This document shows positions 25,023-32,670 of a DNA stretch of 64,000 nucleotides, one piece after another. The stretch is from Myxococcus terminator_A (GTDB taxonomy: Bacteria > Myxococcota > Myxococcia > Myxococcales > Myxococcaceae): the NCBI GenBank assembly GCA_049194865.1, contig JBLZWL010000056.1, forward strand, positions 1 through 64,000, given 5' to 3'. The number at the start of each line of letters is the position of its first letter. Position 1 is the first letter of the stretch. The notes beneath the pieces were generated by a model, which ran no database searches, had not been told where the DNA came from, and worked only from the letters and a program-made list of their open reading frames with translations. The position numbers and the translations under genes are program-made.

Positions 25023-25050
25023 TTGGCGGCTCGCCGTCTGCGGCTATGCT
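25023..25050 (+). promoter_or_regulatory. Candidate sigma-70-type promoter
   Basis: TTGGCG (25023-25028), a 16-base spacer and TATGCT (25045-25050), about 35 bases before the TonB-like Pro-rich lipoprotein start at 25091. The spacing and -10 are good, the -35 moderate. Confidence 0.45.
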
Positions 25051-25090
25051 GCCGCGCCCGTTAGTCCCCTCACGTCCGTACGGAATTCCC

Positions 25091-25606
25091 ATGAGCCTCC
25101 GCCGAGCCCTGCTGACCGTCGTCCTGACCTCCACCTCGCTGCTGACTGCCTGTGCCCTGCGGCCGACCTACAAGGAGCTGGTGGCACCGCCGAGCGCCGC
25201 TGGCGTCACCCCCGGGCAGACCGTGGCGCTGCGCGTGGTGGACGGCTCCGGCAAGCCCGTGGAGGGGGCTCGGATTCGCGCGGGCGAACTCCGCACGCGC
25301 CTGAACGTCCTCAGCGACGCGGATGGCCTGGTGAAGCTGGAGGCGAACGAGGCGCTGCTGAAGGAGAACCCGCTGGTGGAGGTGGTGCTGCCCAAGGGCG
25401 TGAAGACGTACCGACTGGAGCTCGCGCCCTCGGGTGAGGCGCCCGCCGCCGCTCCCGTGGAGACCGCGCCCCAGGCGCCCGCCGCTCCGGAGCCGGCTCC
25501 CGCGACGGAGACCCCGGCCTCCGACGCGCCCGCCACCACCCCGGAGGCCGCGCCGAGCCCCGTGCAGCAGCCGGCCCCGACGCCGGCGCCGACGCCCGGC
25601 ACCTGA
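25091..25606 (+). CDS. Lipoprotein with carboxypeptidase-regulatory-like domain and Pro/Ala tail
   Basis: A 171-residue protein: lipobox TSLLTAC, then a short beta-sandwich (VALRVVDGSGKPVEGARIRAGELRT ... LSDADGLVKLE) like transthyretin-type/carboxypeptidase-regulatory folds, then about 65 residues of Ala/Pro/Thr/Glu low-complexity sequence to the end. It is probably an envelope lipoprotein whose tail acts as a flexible linker. The start ATG is fixed by the signal peptide. It is convergent with the dienelactone hydrolase gene. Confidence 0.78.
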   Translation: MSLRRALLTVVLTSTSLLTACALRPTYKELVAPPSAAGVTPGQTVALRVVDGSGKPVEGARIRAGELRTRLNVLSDADGLVKLEANEALLKENPLVEVVLPKGVKTYRLELAPSGEAPAAAPVETAPQAPAAPEPAPATETPASDAPATTPEAAPSPVQQPAPTPAPTPGT

Positions 25607-25640
25607 GCCGAGCGTCGTTGCTCCTCCGCGCGAGGCTCAG
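25603..25640. terminator. Shared hairpin between convergent genes
   Basis: CTGAGCC (25603-25609) pairs with GGCTCAG (25634-25640). Each arm contains the stop codon of one of the two convergent genes. There is no T-run, so termination activity is uncertain. Confidence 0.35.
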
Positions 25641-26311
25641 CCGAGCTTCGCGTGGAGGAAGTCCACGGTGCGCTTCCACGCCAGGCGCGCATTGTCGGGC
25701 GAGTAGACCTCCGGTCGCGTGTCGTTGAAGAACGCGTGGCTGGCGTCGTAGCGGTGAAGCTCCGCGGGCACGTGAGCGGCCTTCAGCTTCTGCTCCAGTG
25801 CGTCCACGCGGTCGGGGGTGCACCAGTCGTCGTCCTTCGCGAAGTGGCCCAGCACCGGCGCGCGGATGCGCGTGACGTCCACGGCGTCCGGAGGAATCCC
25901 GTAGAAGGGGACCACGGCGTCGAGCCCCGGGTCATTGACTCCCGCCAGCAGCGTCAGCGCGCCTCCCATGCAGAAGCCGAGGATGGCGACCTTGGTGCCC
26001 GCTCCACCGCGCTCGCGCAGCGCGTCCGTGGCGGCGCGCAGCTCCACGCTGGCTTGTCCCCAGTCCAGTTGCGCCAGCAGCTTGTCCGCCTCCGCCGCGT
26101 CCTTCGTCGTGCGGCCGTGGTAGAGGTCCACCGCGAACACGGTGAAGCCCTCCTGCGCGAGCCGGTCTGCGATGCCCTGGATGTGAGCGTCGAGGCCCCA
26201 CCACTCGTGGATGAGGACCACCGCGCCTTTGGTTCCCGGGGCAGGGGCCTCACTCAGATGGCCCGCCAGTTCCTGGCCCTGCTTGCCAGTCAGCCTTGCC
26301 TGCCCTGCCAT
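25637..26311 (-). CDS. Dienelactone hydrolase family protein
   Basis: A 224-residue alpha/beta hydrolase of usual family length. The nucleophile elbow is GFCMGG with C114; the acid lies in FAKDDDW (D161/D162) and the histidine in DASHAFFND (H192). The early VVLIHEWWGL loop is typical of dienelactone hydrolases. It is a cytoplasmic enzyme hydrolysing lactone or ester bonds; the physiological substrate is unknown because no catabolic cluster is nearby. It is divergent from the GreB-like gene, and a TAGCTTAA sequence between them could serve as -10 on both strands. Confidence 0.9.
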   Translation of the reverse strand: MAGQARLTGKQGQELAGHLSEAPAPGTKGAVVLIHEWWGLDAHIQGIADRLAQEGFTVFAVDLYHGRTTKDAAEADKLLAQLDWGQASVELRAATDALRERGGAGTKVAILGFCMGGALTLLAGVNDPGLDAVVPFYGIPPDAVDVTRIRAPVLGHFAKDDDWCTPDRVDALEQKLKAAHVPAELHRYDASHAFFNDTRPEVYSPDNARLAWKRTVDFLHAKLG

Positions 26312-26391
26312 GCGCGCACCCCTTGAGTGATGGGAGAAGCGGCGTAGCTTAATCTCGGGGCCTCGAAGTGCCTCGACTCGTGGAGGCGGGA

Positions 26392-26922
26392 ATGTCGAAG
26401 GCGTTCACGAAGGAAGACTCGGGTGGGGACGAGGCGCTGGTACCGCCGCGCCCGAGGTCCGCTTCGGGAGACAAGCGCTACATCACACCGGAGGGGTACC
26501 GCGCGCTTCAGGAGGAGCTGGCGTCCACGCAGGGGCCCGACTCCGGCGCGCAAGGGCTGACGCCGCTGGAGGCCGGGGTGCGGCGTCAGGAGCGCGAGAG
26601 ACGGGCGCGGCACCTCGCGGCGACGCTGGAGGAGGTGCGGGTGGTGGAGCCTGACGCGGCGCAAGCGGGGCGTGTCTTCTTCGGCGCGTGGGTGGAGCTG
26701 GAGGACGAAGAGGGCGAGCGGGTGCGCTACCGCATCGTCGGCCTGGATGAAGCGGACGTGAAGGCGGGGAGGCTCAGCGTGGAGTCGCCGCTGGCTCGGG
26801 CGCTGCTGGGCAAGGAAGTGGGGGAGTCCGTGCAGGTGGAGCGACCCCGAGGGGCGGTGGAGTACACGGTGGTCGCCGTGGACTATGGTGCACCTTCGTT
26901 TCCGACACCCCTGTCTCCGTGA
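26392..26922 (+). CDS. GreA/GreB-like transcription elongation factor, noncanonical
   Basis: A 176-residue protein beginning MSKAFTKED, as GreB proteins do, followed by KRYITPEGYRALQEEL and a predicted coiled coil to about residue 85. A C-terminal Gre/FKBP-like domain follows (WVELEDEEGERVRYRIVGLDEAD ... LGKEVGESVQVERP). Gre factors enter the RNA polymerase secondary channel and trigger cleavage of backtracked RNA. Odd point: where the coiled-coil tip should carry the acidic GDxSENAEY sequence this protein reads GPDSGAQGLTPLEAG, so one catalytic acid seems lost; it may be regulatory rather than cleavage-active. The start ATG has GGAGG five bases upstream. Confidence 0.82.
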   Translation: MSKAFTKEDSGGDEALVPPRPRSASGDKRYITPEGYRALQEELASTQGPDSGAQGLTPLEAGVRRQERERRARHLAATLEEVRVVEPDAAQAGRVFFGAWVELEDEEGERVRYRIVGLDEADVKAGRLSVESPLARALLGKEVGESVQVERPRGAVEYTVVAVDYGAPSFPTPLSP

Positions 26923-26931
26923 GTCCCCGAC

Positions 26932-27837
26932 ATGCGAAGCCTCCTGGCGGTCCTGGTCGCGGTTCCCTCGCTGGCCCTGGCGCAGTTCAAGGATTTGGAG
27001 AAGGTGCCGGTGACGAGCAGTCCCGTCGCGGGCAACGTGCACATGCTCGTGGGCGCGGGCGGCAACATCGGCGTCTCGGTGGGGCCGGATGGGCTGCTCA
27101 TCGTCGATGACCAGTTCGAGCCCCTGGCGCCCAAGATTCACAAGGCGTTGGACAAGCTGAGCAAGGCGAAGATTGTCTATGTGCTGAATACGCACTGGCA
27201 CGGCGACCATACGGGAGGCAACGCCGTGTTCGGCCGCGAGGGTCGCATCGTGGCGCATCGCGAGGTGCGCACGCGACTGGTGGTCGGGCAGGACAGGGGG
27301 AGCCGCGGTGTCGTCCCTCCGGCGAAGAAGGAAGCGCTGCCGGTCATCACCTACGACACGGGCATGTCGCTGTACTTCAACGGTGAGGAGATTCGCCTCA
27401 CGCACCTGCCCGCGGGCCACACGGATGGCGACACGCTGGTGCACTTCACGGGCTCCAAAGTGGTGCACACGGGCGACCAGTTCTTCGTGGACGCCTTCCC
27501 GTTCATCGACGTGAGCAGCGGCGGCTCGGTGGAAGGTTACGTGCGCAACGTGGAGAAGCTGCTCCAGACGCTCCCGGCGGACGTGAAGATCATCCCGGGC
27601 CACGGGCCGCTGACGGACAAGGCGGGCCTGGAGCGCTTCGTGGCGGCGCTGCGCGAGTCGGTGTCCCTGGTGCGCACGAAGAAGGAGGCCGGCAAGACGC
27701 TGGAGCAGGTGAAGGAAGAGAGCCTGCCCGAGCACCTCAAGCCCTTCGGCACGGGCTACATCAAGACGGACGTGTGGCTGGAGACGGTGTTCCAGGGCCT
27801 GGAGAAGGGCGCGGCGAAGGCGGCGGACACGAAGTAG
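26932..27837 (+). CDS. Secreted MBL-fold metallo-hydrolase
   Basis: A 301-residue protein with signal peptide (MRSLLAVLVAVPSLALA). The metallo-beta-lactamase motif is H88-W-H90-G-D92-H93 (NTHWHGDHTGGN), followed by a second metal-ligand His in LPAGHTDGDTLV and later IPGHGPL. It is a periplasmic zinc hydrolase resembling the broad quinoprotein-relay/SoxH-like group; nothing marks it as an antibiotic resistance enzyme. It begins nine bases after the GreB-like gene and so may share its transcript. Its stop abuts the convergent methyltransferase stop with no spacer. Confidence 0.88.
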   Translation: MRSLLAVLVAVPSLALAQFKDLEKVPVTSSPVAGNVHMLVGAGGNIGVSVGPDGLLIVDDQFEPLAPKIHKALDKLSKAKIVYVLNTHWHGDHTGGNAVFGREGRIVAHREVRTRLVVGQDRGSRGVVPPAKKEALPVITYDTGMSLYFNGEEIRLTHLPAGHTDGDTLVHFTGSKVVHTGDQFFVDAFPFIDVSSGGSVEGYVRNVEKLLQTLPADVKIIPGHGPLTDKAGLERFVAALRESVSLVRTKKEAGKTLEQVKEESLPEHLKPFGTGYIKTDVWLETVFQGLEKGAAKAADTK

Positions 27838-28620
27838 TCAGCGCTTCGTCGCGATGACGGTGGCCAGCGGCGTGAAGGGCTCGGGGAGGATGCCGTCGCG
27901 GACCTCGACGGTGAACCCCTGGGCCTCCAGCAAGGCCCGCGCGCGAGGCACCAGGAACGTCAGGTAGTACATGACGAAGGGCGGCTTCCAGAGCGCGTTG
28001 CGCACGCGCATGGCGGCGTTGAAGCCCTTGGCCACCCAGTAGCCGGGACGCAGCCGCGACGGCGGATGGCCGGTGACGAAGAGGAACCGGCCCCCGGGAC
28101 GCAGGGCGCGATGGATGCCTTGCACCAGCCGGGACTCGTCCTCTTCGAGGATGTGGCCGAAGGCGCCGAAGCAGGTGACGACGTCGAACTCCGCGTCGAA
28201 GGTCATCGCCAGCGCGTCGCCCCGGACGAACTGGAAGGCGGCGGTGCCGGGGGCGCCGGAGAGGCGACGGTCGGCTTCCTCGAGCATGCCCTGGCTCATG
28301 TCGACGCCGACGACGCACTCTCGGGCGAGGGGCCGCAAAAGGCGCATGGCCGCGCCAGTGCCGCAGCACACGTCCAGGGCGGTGTCGACGGAGCCAGGTG
28401 GGCCGAGGGCGTCGATGGCGGCCCGGACCACTGGGTCTGGCGTGCGGAAGGGCGTGTAGTCGAACTTGGGGGCCAGCAAGTCGTAGCCGTGTTCGACGGA
28501 GGTCATGGCCTGCTCGGCCAGCTCGAGGAGGGTGGGCCCTTGGCGGTGGAACATGGTGTCGCTGGGTGTACCGCACCCGGAGGCCCGCGAGGACCGCTTC
28601 TCGTGGCTCATGTGTGCCAT
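27838..28620 (-). CDS. Class I SAM-dependent methyltransferase
   Basis: A 260-residue protein with the SAM-binding motif I ALDVCCGTGAAMRLL, motif II GVDMSQGMLEEA, an acidic strand (FDVVTCFGAFGH) and the post-motif LRPGGRFLFVTGHPP. It resembles ubiquinone/menaquinone-type or small-molecule methyltransferases; the acceptor is unknown. I took the ATG at 28620, with GAGAAG five bases upstream; TTG 28623 and ATG 28611 are alternatives. It is divergent from the lipoprotein operon, with only 38 bases between starts. Confidence 0.88.
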   Translation of the reverse strand: MAHMSHEKRSSRASGCGTPSDTMFHRQGPTLLELAEQAMTSVEHGYDLLAPKFDYTPFRTPDPVVRAAIDALGPPGSVDTALDVCCGTGAAMRLLRPLARECVVGVDMSQGMLEEADRRLSGAPGTAAFQFVRGDALAMTFDAEFDVVTCFGAFGHILEEDESRLVQGIHRALRPGGRFLFVTGHPPSRLRPGYWVAKGFNAAMRVRNALWKPPFVMYYLTFLVPRARALLEAQGFTVEVRDGILPEPFTPLATVIATKR

Positions 28621-28644
28621 CAACGCTTCTCGGGCACGGCCTGC

Positions 28645-28650
28645 TAGGCT
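28645..28650 (+). promoter_or_regulatory. -10-like box of the five-lipoprotein operon
   Basis: TAGGCT ends eight bases before the ATG at 28659, the same geometry as at 16312. No SD precedes the gene, so a leaderless first cistron is likely. Confidence 0.4.
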
Positions 28651-28658
28651 CCCCGTCC

Positions 28659-29768
28659 ATGCGCCGTGCAGCCGTCGTCGCCTTCCTGGCGCTCCAATTC
28701 ATTGCCTGTCGTGACGAGCGGCTCGTGCCTTCGCTTCCCTCGGGCTTTCACGTCGACACGTATGCACAGCGTTCGGCCCCGGCGGTGGATGTGCTGTGGG
28801 TGGTGGACGATTCGGCGTCCATGGCGCCGCGTCAGGAGCTGCTCGCGCGCAACTTCCAGGCCTTCATCTCGCTGTTTCGCGAGGGGCGCGTCGACTACCG
28901 GATGGGCGTGGCGACGACGGATGTCTTCACGCGGCCGGGAGCGCTGGTGGGGACGCCGCGCGTCCTGAGGCCGGACACGCCGGAGCTGGAGCAGGCCTTC
29001 GCGAACAGCGTGCGAGTGGGTACGCAGGGCAGCGCCTACGAGGCGGGTCTGGAGGCCGCGAACCTGGTGCTGGAGCAGGTCTCCCGAGAGAACGCACCGG
29101 CGCTGGAGGCGCGCGCGGCCTGTGTGTCGCGCTGCTCCACGCCGACCTGTCGCGAGGGTTGCGCGACGGAGCACGCCGTGGACTTCCTGCGTCCGGAGGC
29201 GTGGCTCTACCTGGCCTTCGTGACGGATGAGGACGACCGCTCGCCGCATGATGTGCGCATGTACTGGCGCGCGTTCGAGCAGGCGAAGGGGCTGGGGAAT
29301 GACGGGACGGTGGTGGCCTCGGCCATCATCGGGGACGTGCCCGCGAATGGCTGTGGCGCGGAGCCGGGGAGCCGCTACGCGGAGCTGGTGACGCTGATGG
29401 GTGGGGAGCTGGGCAGCATCTGTGACCAGGACTTCGCGCGAGCGCTGCGCGCGCTGGCGACGAGCGCGGTGGGCTTGCGGCGCACGTTCGCGCTGGAGCG
29501 AGCCCCTCGCGTGGACTCCCTACGGGTCCGCGTGCGGTACCCCTGTGGGGTGACGGAGGCCGCGTTGAGTGCCTGTGCCTCCGTGGACCGTGAGCGCTGC
29601 GCGGGCCAGGCAGTGGAGGCGCTGGAGGCCGTTTGCACGCCCAGGACCGGAGCCGTGGACGGATGGGTGTACCAGCCCGAGCGGAGGACCGTGTTCTTCG
29701 CGGGGGACTCGGTGCCGGGGCTCGGGTCTCGGGTGGAGCTGGAGTACGTGGAGGAGGACGCGTCGTGA
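28659..29768 (+). CDS. VWA-like lipoprotein (first gene of a five-lipoprotein operon)
   Basis: A 369-residue lipoprotein: signal and lipobox ending QFIAC (C17), then a von Willebrand A-like domain with MIDAS motif DDSAS (50-54) in VDVLWVVDDSASMAPRQELLARNF. The domain continues with YRMGVATTDVF and AFVTDEDDRSPHDVRMYW, which fit VWA strands and metal loop. Cys pairs (CVSRCSTPTCREGC) sit in the middle. VWA domains bind ligands through a divalent metal. Family context: myxobacterial VWA lipoproteins such as CglB are surface adhesins, but I do not claim this is CglB. Its TGA overlaps the next gene's GTG by four bases, and it has no close upstream gene on this strand. Confidence 0.85.
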   Translation: MRRAAVVAFLALQFIACRDERLVPSLPSGFHVDTYAQRSAPAVDVLWVVDDSASMAPRQELLARNFQAFISLFREGRVDYRMGVATTDVFTRPGALVGTPRVLRPDTPELEQAFANSVRVGTQGSAYEAGLEAANLVLEQVSRENAPALEARAACVSRCSTPTCREGCATEHAVDFLRPEAWLYLAFVTDEDDRSPHDVRMYWRAFEQAKGLGNDGTVVASAIIGDVPANGCGAEPGSRYAELVTLMGGELGSICDQDFARALRALATSAVGLRRTFALERAPRVDSLRVRVRYPCGVTEAALSACASVDRERCAGQAVEALEAVCTPRTGAVDGWVYQPERRTVFFAGDSVPGLGSRVELEYVEEDAS

Positions 29769-31210
29769 GGACGGGGGCGGCTCGCGGAAGAGGGTGGCTC
29801 GTCGTGGGCTGCTTGTTGGCGGGAGGCTGTGGAAGGGACGCGCCTTCGCTGTCGGTGGTGCCTCGCTGGGTGGCGCCCGCGCCCACGCTCGACTTCGGAG
29901 AAGTGCCCGCCTTGAACGAGCGCGCGGTGTCCCTGCCCCTGGTGAACGTGGGGCGAGCGCCGCTGCGCGTGGTGGGCGTCTCTGTACGAGAGGAGGACAG
30001 TCCGTTCCGAATCGTCTCCGCGCCGGAGGAGGTCCCCGCACAGGCGGAGGCTCCCGTGCTGTTGGCCTTCGTCCCGCCGCGCGAGTCTCCGTACACGGCG
30101 ACCCTGGAGCTGCACACGGATGACCCGAGTCGTCCGTCCCTCGATGTAGTCCTGCGAGGCGAGGGACGCACGGCGGCGATGCTGGAGCTGGACACGGAGC
30201 GGCTCGACTTCGGGCGCGTCGCGGAAGGTGACGCCGTGGTGCGCTCGTTCAAGGTGCGCTCGCGGGGCAACGCGCCGCTGGTGCTGGAGTCGCTCACGCT
30301 TGCCGGCGAGTCGGCCTTCCAGCTCGTGGGCTCCACGAAGACCCCGGCGGTGCTGGACGTGTCCACGGAGGTGGAGCTGTCGGTGCGCTACGCGGTGCCT
30401 TTGGGTGCGGTGGCGGAAGCGGTGAGCGGAGGGCTCCTGCTACGGACCACGGACCCAGGCCAGCGAGAGGCACGCGTGTCACTGCACGGGGGCGTGAACC
30501 TGGCTCCGGTGCCGGTGGTGAGTCCGGTGGGGGACAGCGTCCCGGGCGCCGAGGTGGTGCTGGATGGCACGGGCTCGACGGACGCGGATGGGGACGGGCT
30601 GCTCACGTATGAGTGGGTGTTGCGGGAGCGACCGGTGGGCGCGCGAGCCCATGTGGTGGACCCGGCTGCGGCGCGCACGGTGCTGCGATTGGACCCCGTG
30701 GTGCCGGGTGCGTACGAGGTGGCGCTGGCGGTGACGGATGCGGCGGGGGCGCGAAGTCCGCGTCCCGCGAGCATGAGGGTCCTCGCCGTGCCCGCGCAGC
30801 GGTTGTTGGTGGACGTGTCGTGGAACCACGCGGAGACGGACCTGGACCTGCACGTGTCACGCGGCGTGGACGCGGTGTTGGGCTCCGTGGACGACTGTCA
30901 CTACGCGAATCCGCGTCCGGACTGGGGCGTGCCCGGCCTCGTGGACGACCCGGAGTTGCTGAGGGACAGGCTGACGGGCTACGGCCCGGAGGTGTTCGGC
31001 TACGAGAGCCCGGTGGCGGGGACGTACCGTGTGGCGGTGGTGCTGGCGCGCGCGAATGGAGCGGTGGACCCGCGCAGCGAGGCGACGGTGCGTGTGTATG
31101 ACCGGGGCGTCCTGAAGGGCGAGTTCCGTCGCACCCTGGCGAGTCAGGGCGAGGTGTGGACGGTGGCGGACGTGCAGTGGCCCTCGGGTGTGGTCACGGA
31201 GGTCCCGTGA
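29765..31210 (+). CDS. Lipoprotein with ASH/choice-of-anchor repeats, PKD domain and YfaP-like C-terminus
   Basis: A 481-residue lipoprotein (LLAGGC, C22). Two ASPM-SPD2-Hydin-type beta domains are visible through TLDFGEVPALNERAVSLPL and RLDFGRVAEGDAVVRSFKV. A PKD-like domain follows (VVLDGTGSTDADGDGLLTYEW ... YEVALAVTDAAG). The last 140 residues start with LLVDVSWNHAETDLDLHV and resemble DUF2135/YfaP-type domains. All are extracellular beta-sandwiches, so a stalk or ligand-presenting protein is likely. GTG start overlaps the upstream stop (GTGA), and its own TGA overlaps the next GTG the same way. Confidence 0.82.
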   Translation: MRTGAARGRGWLVVGCLLAGGCGRDAPSLSVVPRWVAPAPTLDFGEVPALNERAVSLPLVNVGRAPLRVVGVSVREEDSPFRIVSAPEEVPAQAEAPVLLAFVPPRESPYTATLELHTDDPSRPSLDVVLRGEGRTAAMLELDTERLDFGRVAEGDAVVRSFKVRSRGNAPLVLESLTLAGESAFQLVGSTKTPAVLDVSTEVELSVRYAVPLGAVAEAVSGGLLLRTTDPGQREARVSLHGGVNLAPVPVVSPVGDSVPGAEVVLDGTGSTDADGDGLLTYEWVLRERPVGARAHVVDPAAARTVLRLDPVVPGAYEVALAVTDAAGARSPRPASMRVLAVPAQRLLVDVSWNHAETDLDLHVSRGVDAVLGSVDDCHYANPRPDWGVPGLVDDPELLRDRLTGYGPEVFGYESPVAGTYRVAVVLARANGAVDPRSEATVRVYDRGVLKGEFRRTLASQGEVWTVADVQWPSGVVTEVP

Positions 31211-32670
31211 CGATGCGGTGGTGGCCCCTCGCGGTGATGTGCTGCGTGCTCGCCTGCTCCAAGGAGACGCTGCCGCCTGTCCCAGATGCCGGACCGAGCC
31301 CGACGTCCTGCGCACGGCGCGAGGAGTGCGAGGGAGGACAGGTCTGTACGCTCGCAGGTGTCTGCGACGCCTGTGTGTCGAGCGGTCAGTGTCGGCTCAA
31401 AGAGCGCTGTGACGTCGAGGCACGGGCCTGTGTCCTTCGTGACGGCTTCGGTACGGACTGCGCGACGAACGCGGAGTGCGCGCTCGGGCAGTGGTGCAGA
31501 CAGGGGCTCTGTCTCGCGAGGACGGAGGTGGTGCTCTGTCCCTCGGGAGCACGAGACGCGTGTCCCACCGGGCAGCGATGCAATGGGTCCACGTTCGTCT
31601 GCGAGGAGGACCTGGGGTGTGTCGAGGATACGGACTGTGGTGTTGGTGAGCGCTGCAACCCTGGGCTGCATGCGTGCGTGACCCGTTGCCCCGAGGCCAC
31701 ATCATGCGGAGCGGGTGAGCACTGCGCGGACGGTCTCTGCGTCCAGTGTGAAGAGGACACGGACTGCGCGGTGGGCTTCGTGTGTGACGCGGCGGGACGG
31801 TGTTCGTCGACGCCGCGTTGCTACTCGGACCGGGACTGTGAGGTACCTCGGGTGTGCCATCTGGCGAGCGGGGCGTGCCTGCCGAGTCCGCCGCCGTGTG
31901 GCTCGGATGATGACTGCGCGATGGACCAACGCTGTGACCTTGGCACGGGAACCTGTGGTCCCAGGGCGTGTCAGCCGGATGCGCTGGAGCCCAACGACAC
32001 GGTGTCCACGGCGTTCCCCGTGAGCGCGAGCCGCTATGTGAAGCTGACGCTGTGCCCGGACGATGTGGACCACTACGCGCTCACCCTGGAGCGAGGGGAC
32101 CAGCTCGGCGTGAATGTGGAAGCAGAGGTGTTCGCGGAGCCGGTGTTCTCCACGGCCCTCCAGGACGCGAGGGGACGGGTGCTCGCGACGGGACGCTTCC
32201 GCATGTCGCACGTCGTGGCGGAGCGAGGCGTCTATACCGTGCGCATCGCCTCGCGCGACGAGCTGCCACGCGCCTACGACGTGGGCTTCTTCCTCGCGAG
32301 AGGCACGCCCTGCGATGACGATGTCCACGAGCCCAACGACACCGTCGACACGGCCACGGTGCTGCCGGAGGAGTTGTCGTTGGAGGGGATGCTCTGCCCG
32401 GGAGAGCAGGACCACGTTCGGTTCACGGTGCCTTCGTCCCACGGAGTGAAGGTGTCGCTGTCCGGCTATGTGGCGGAGCGAGGTTTGCTACGGCTGTGCC
32501 TGTTGGGAGAGAGCGGAGGCGCGGAGCTGGGTTGTTCGCACGACGCGGAGGGCGCGACGGTGTCGCTTCCAGCATCGACCGTGGCGGGCCAGCGGCTCAC
32601 CGCGAGAGTCGTGGGTGACGATGCACGCACGACGAACGGCTACACGCTCCAGGTGGCGTGGCTCCCATGA
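31207..32670 (+). CDS. Cys-rich lipoprotein with two pre-peptidase (PPC)-like domains
   Basis: A 487-residue lipoprotein (lipobox VLAC, C17). Residues about 30-255 are Cys-rich repeats of the kind C-(x)4-5-C-(x)2-G-x-x-C (CARREECEGGQVC, CEEDTDCAVGFVC), as in TraA and other myxobacterial surface proteins. Then two PPC-like beta domains start at DALEPNDTVSTAFPV and DDVHEPNDTVDTATVL, each with a CP..DHY/F-type core. GTG start at 31207 overlaps the preceding stop; an ATG lies two codons on. Its TGA overlaps the next ATG (ATGA). The role is unknown, probably surface-exposed and disulfide-rich. Confidence 0.82.
   Translation: MTMRWWPLAVMCCVLACSKETLPPVPDAGPSPTSCARREECEGGQVCTLAGVCDACVSSGQCRLKERCDVEARACVLRDGFGTDCATNAECALGQWCRQGLCLARTEVVLCPSGARDACPTGQRCNGSTFVCEEDLGCVEDTDCGVGERCNPGLHACVTRCPEATSCGAGEHCADGLCVQCEEDTDCAVGFVCDAAGRCSSTPRCYSDRDCEVPRVCHLASGACLPSPPPCGSDDDCAMDQRCDLGTGTCGPRACQPDALEPNDTVSTAFPVSASRYVKLTLCPDDVDHYALTLERGDQLGVNVEAEVFAEPVFSTALQDARGRVLATGRFRMSHVVAERGVYTVRIASRDELPRAYDVGFFLARGTPCDDDVHEPNDTVDTATVLPEELSLEGMLCPGEQDHVRFTVPSSHGVKVSLSGYVAERGLLRLCLLGESGGAELGCSHDAEGATVSLPASTVAGQRLTARVVGDDARTTNGYTLQVAWLP

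Noticed and set aside
28659..29768. Identification of the VWA lipoprotein as CglB
   Set aside because: Both are VWA lipoproteins, but length and operon context differ from what I recall of CglB; without alignment the name would be a guess.
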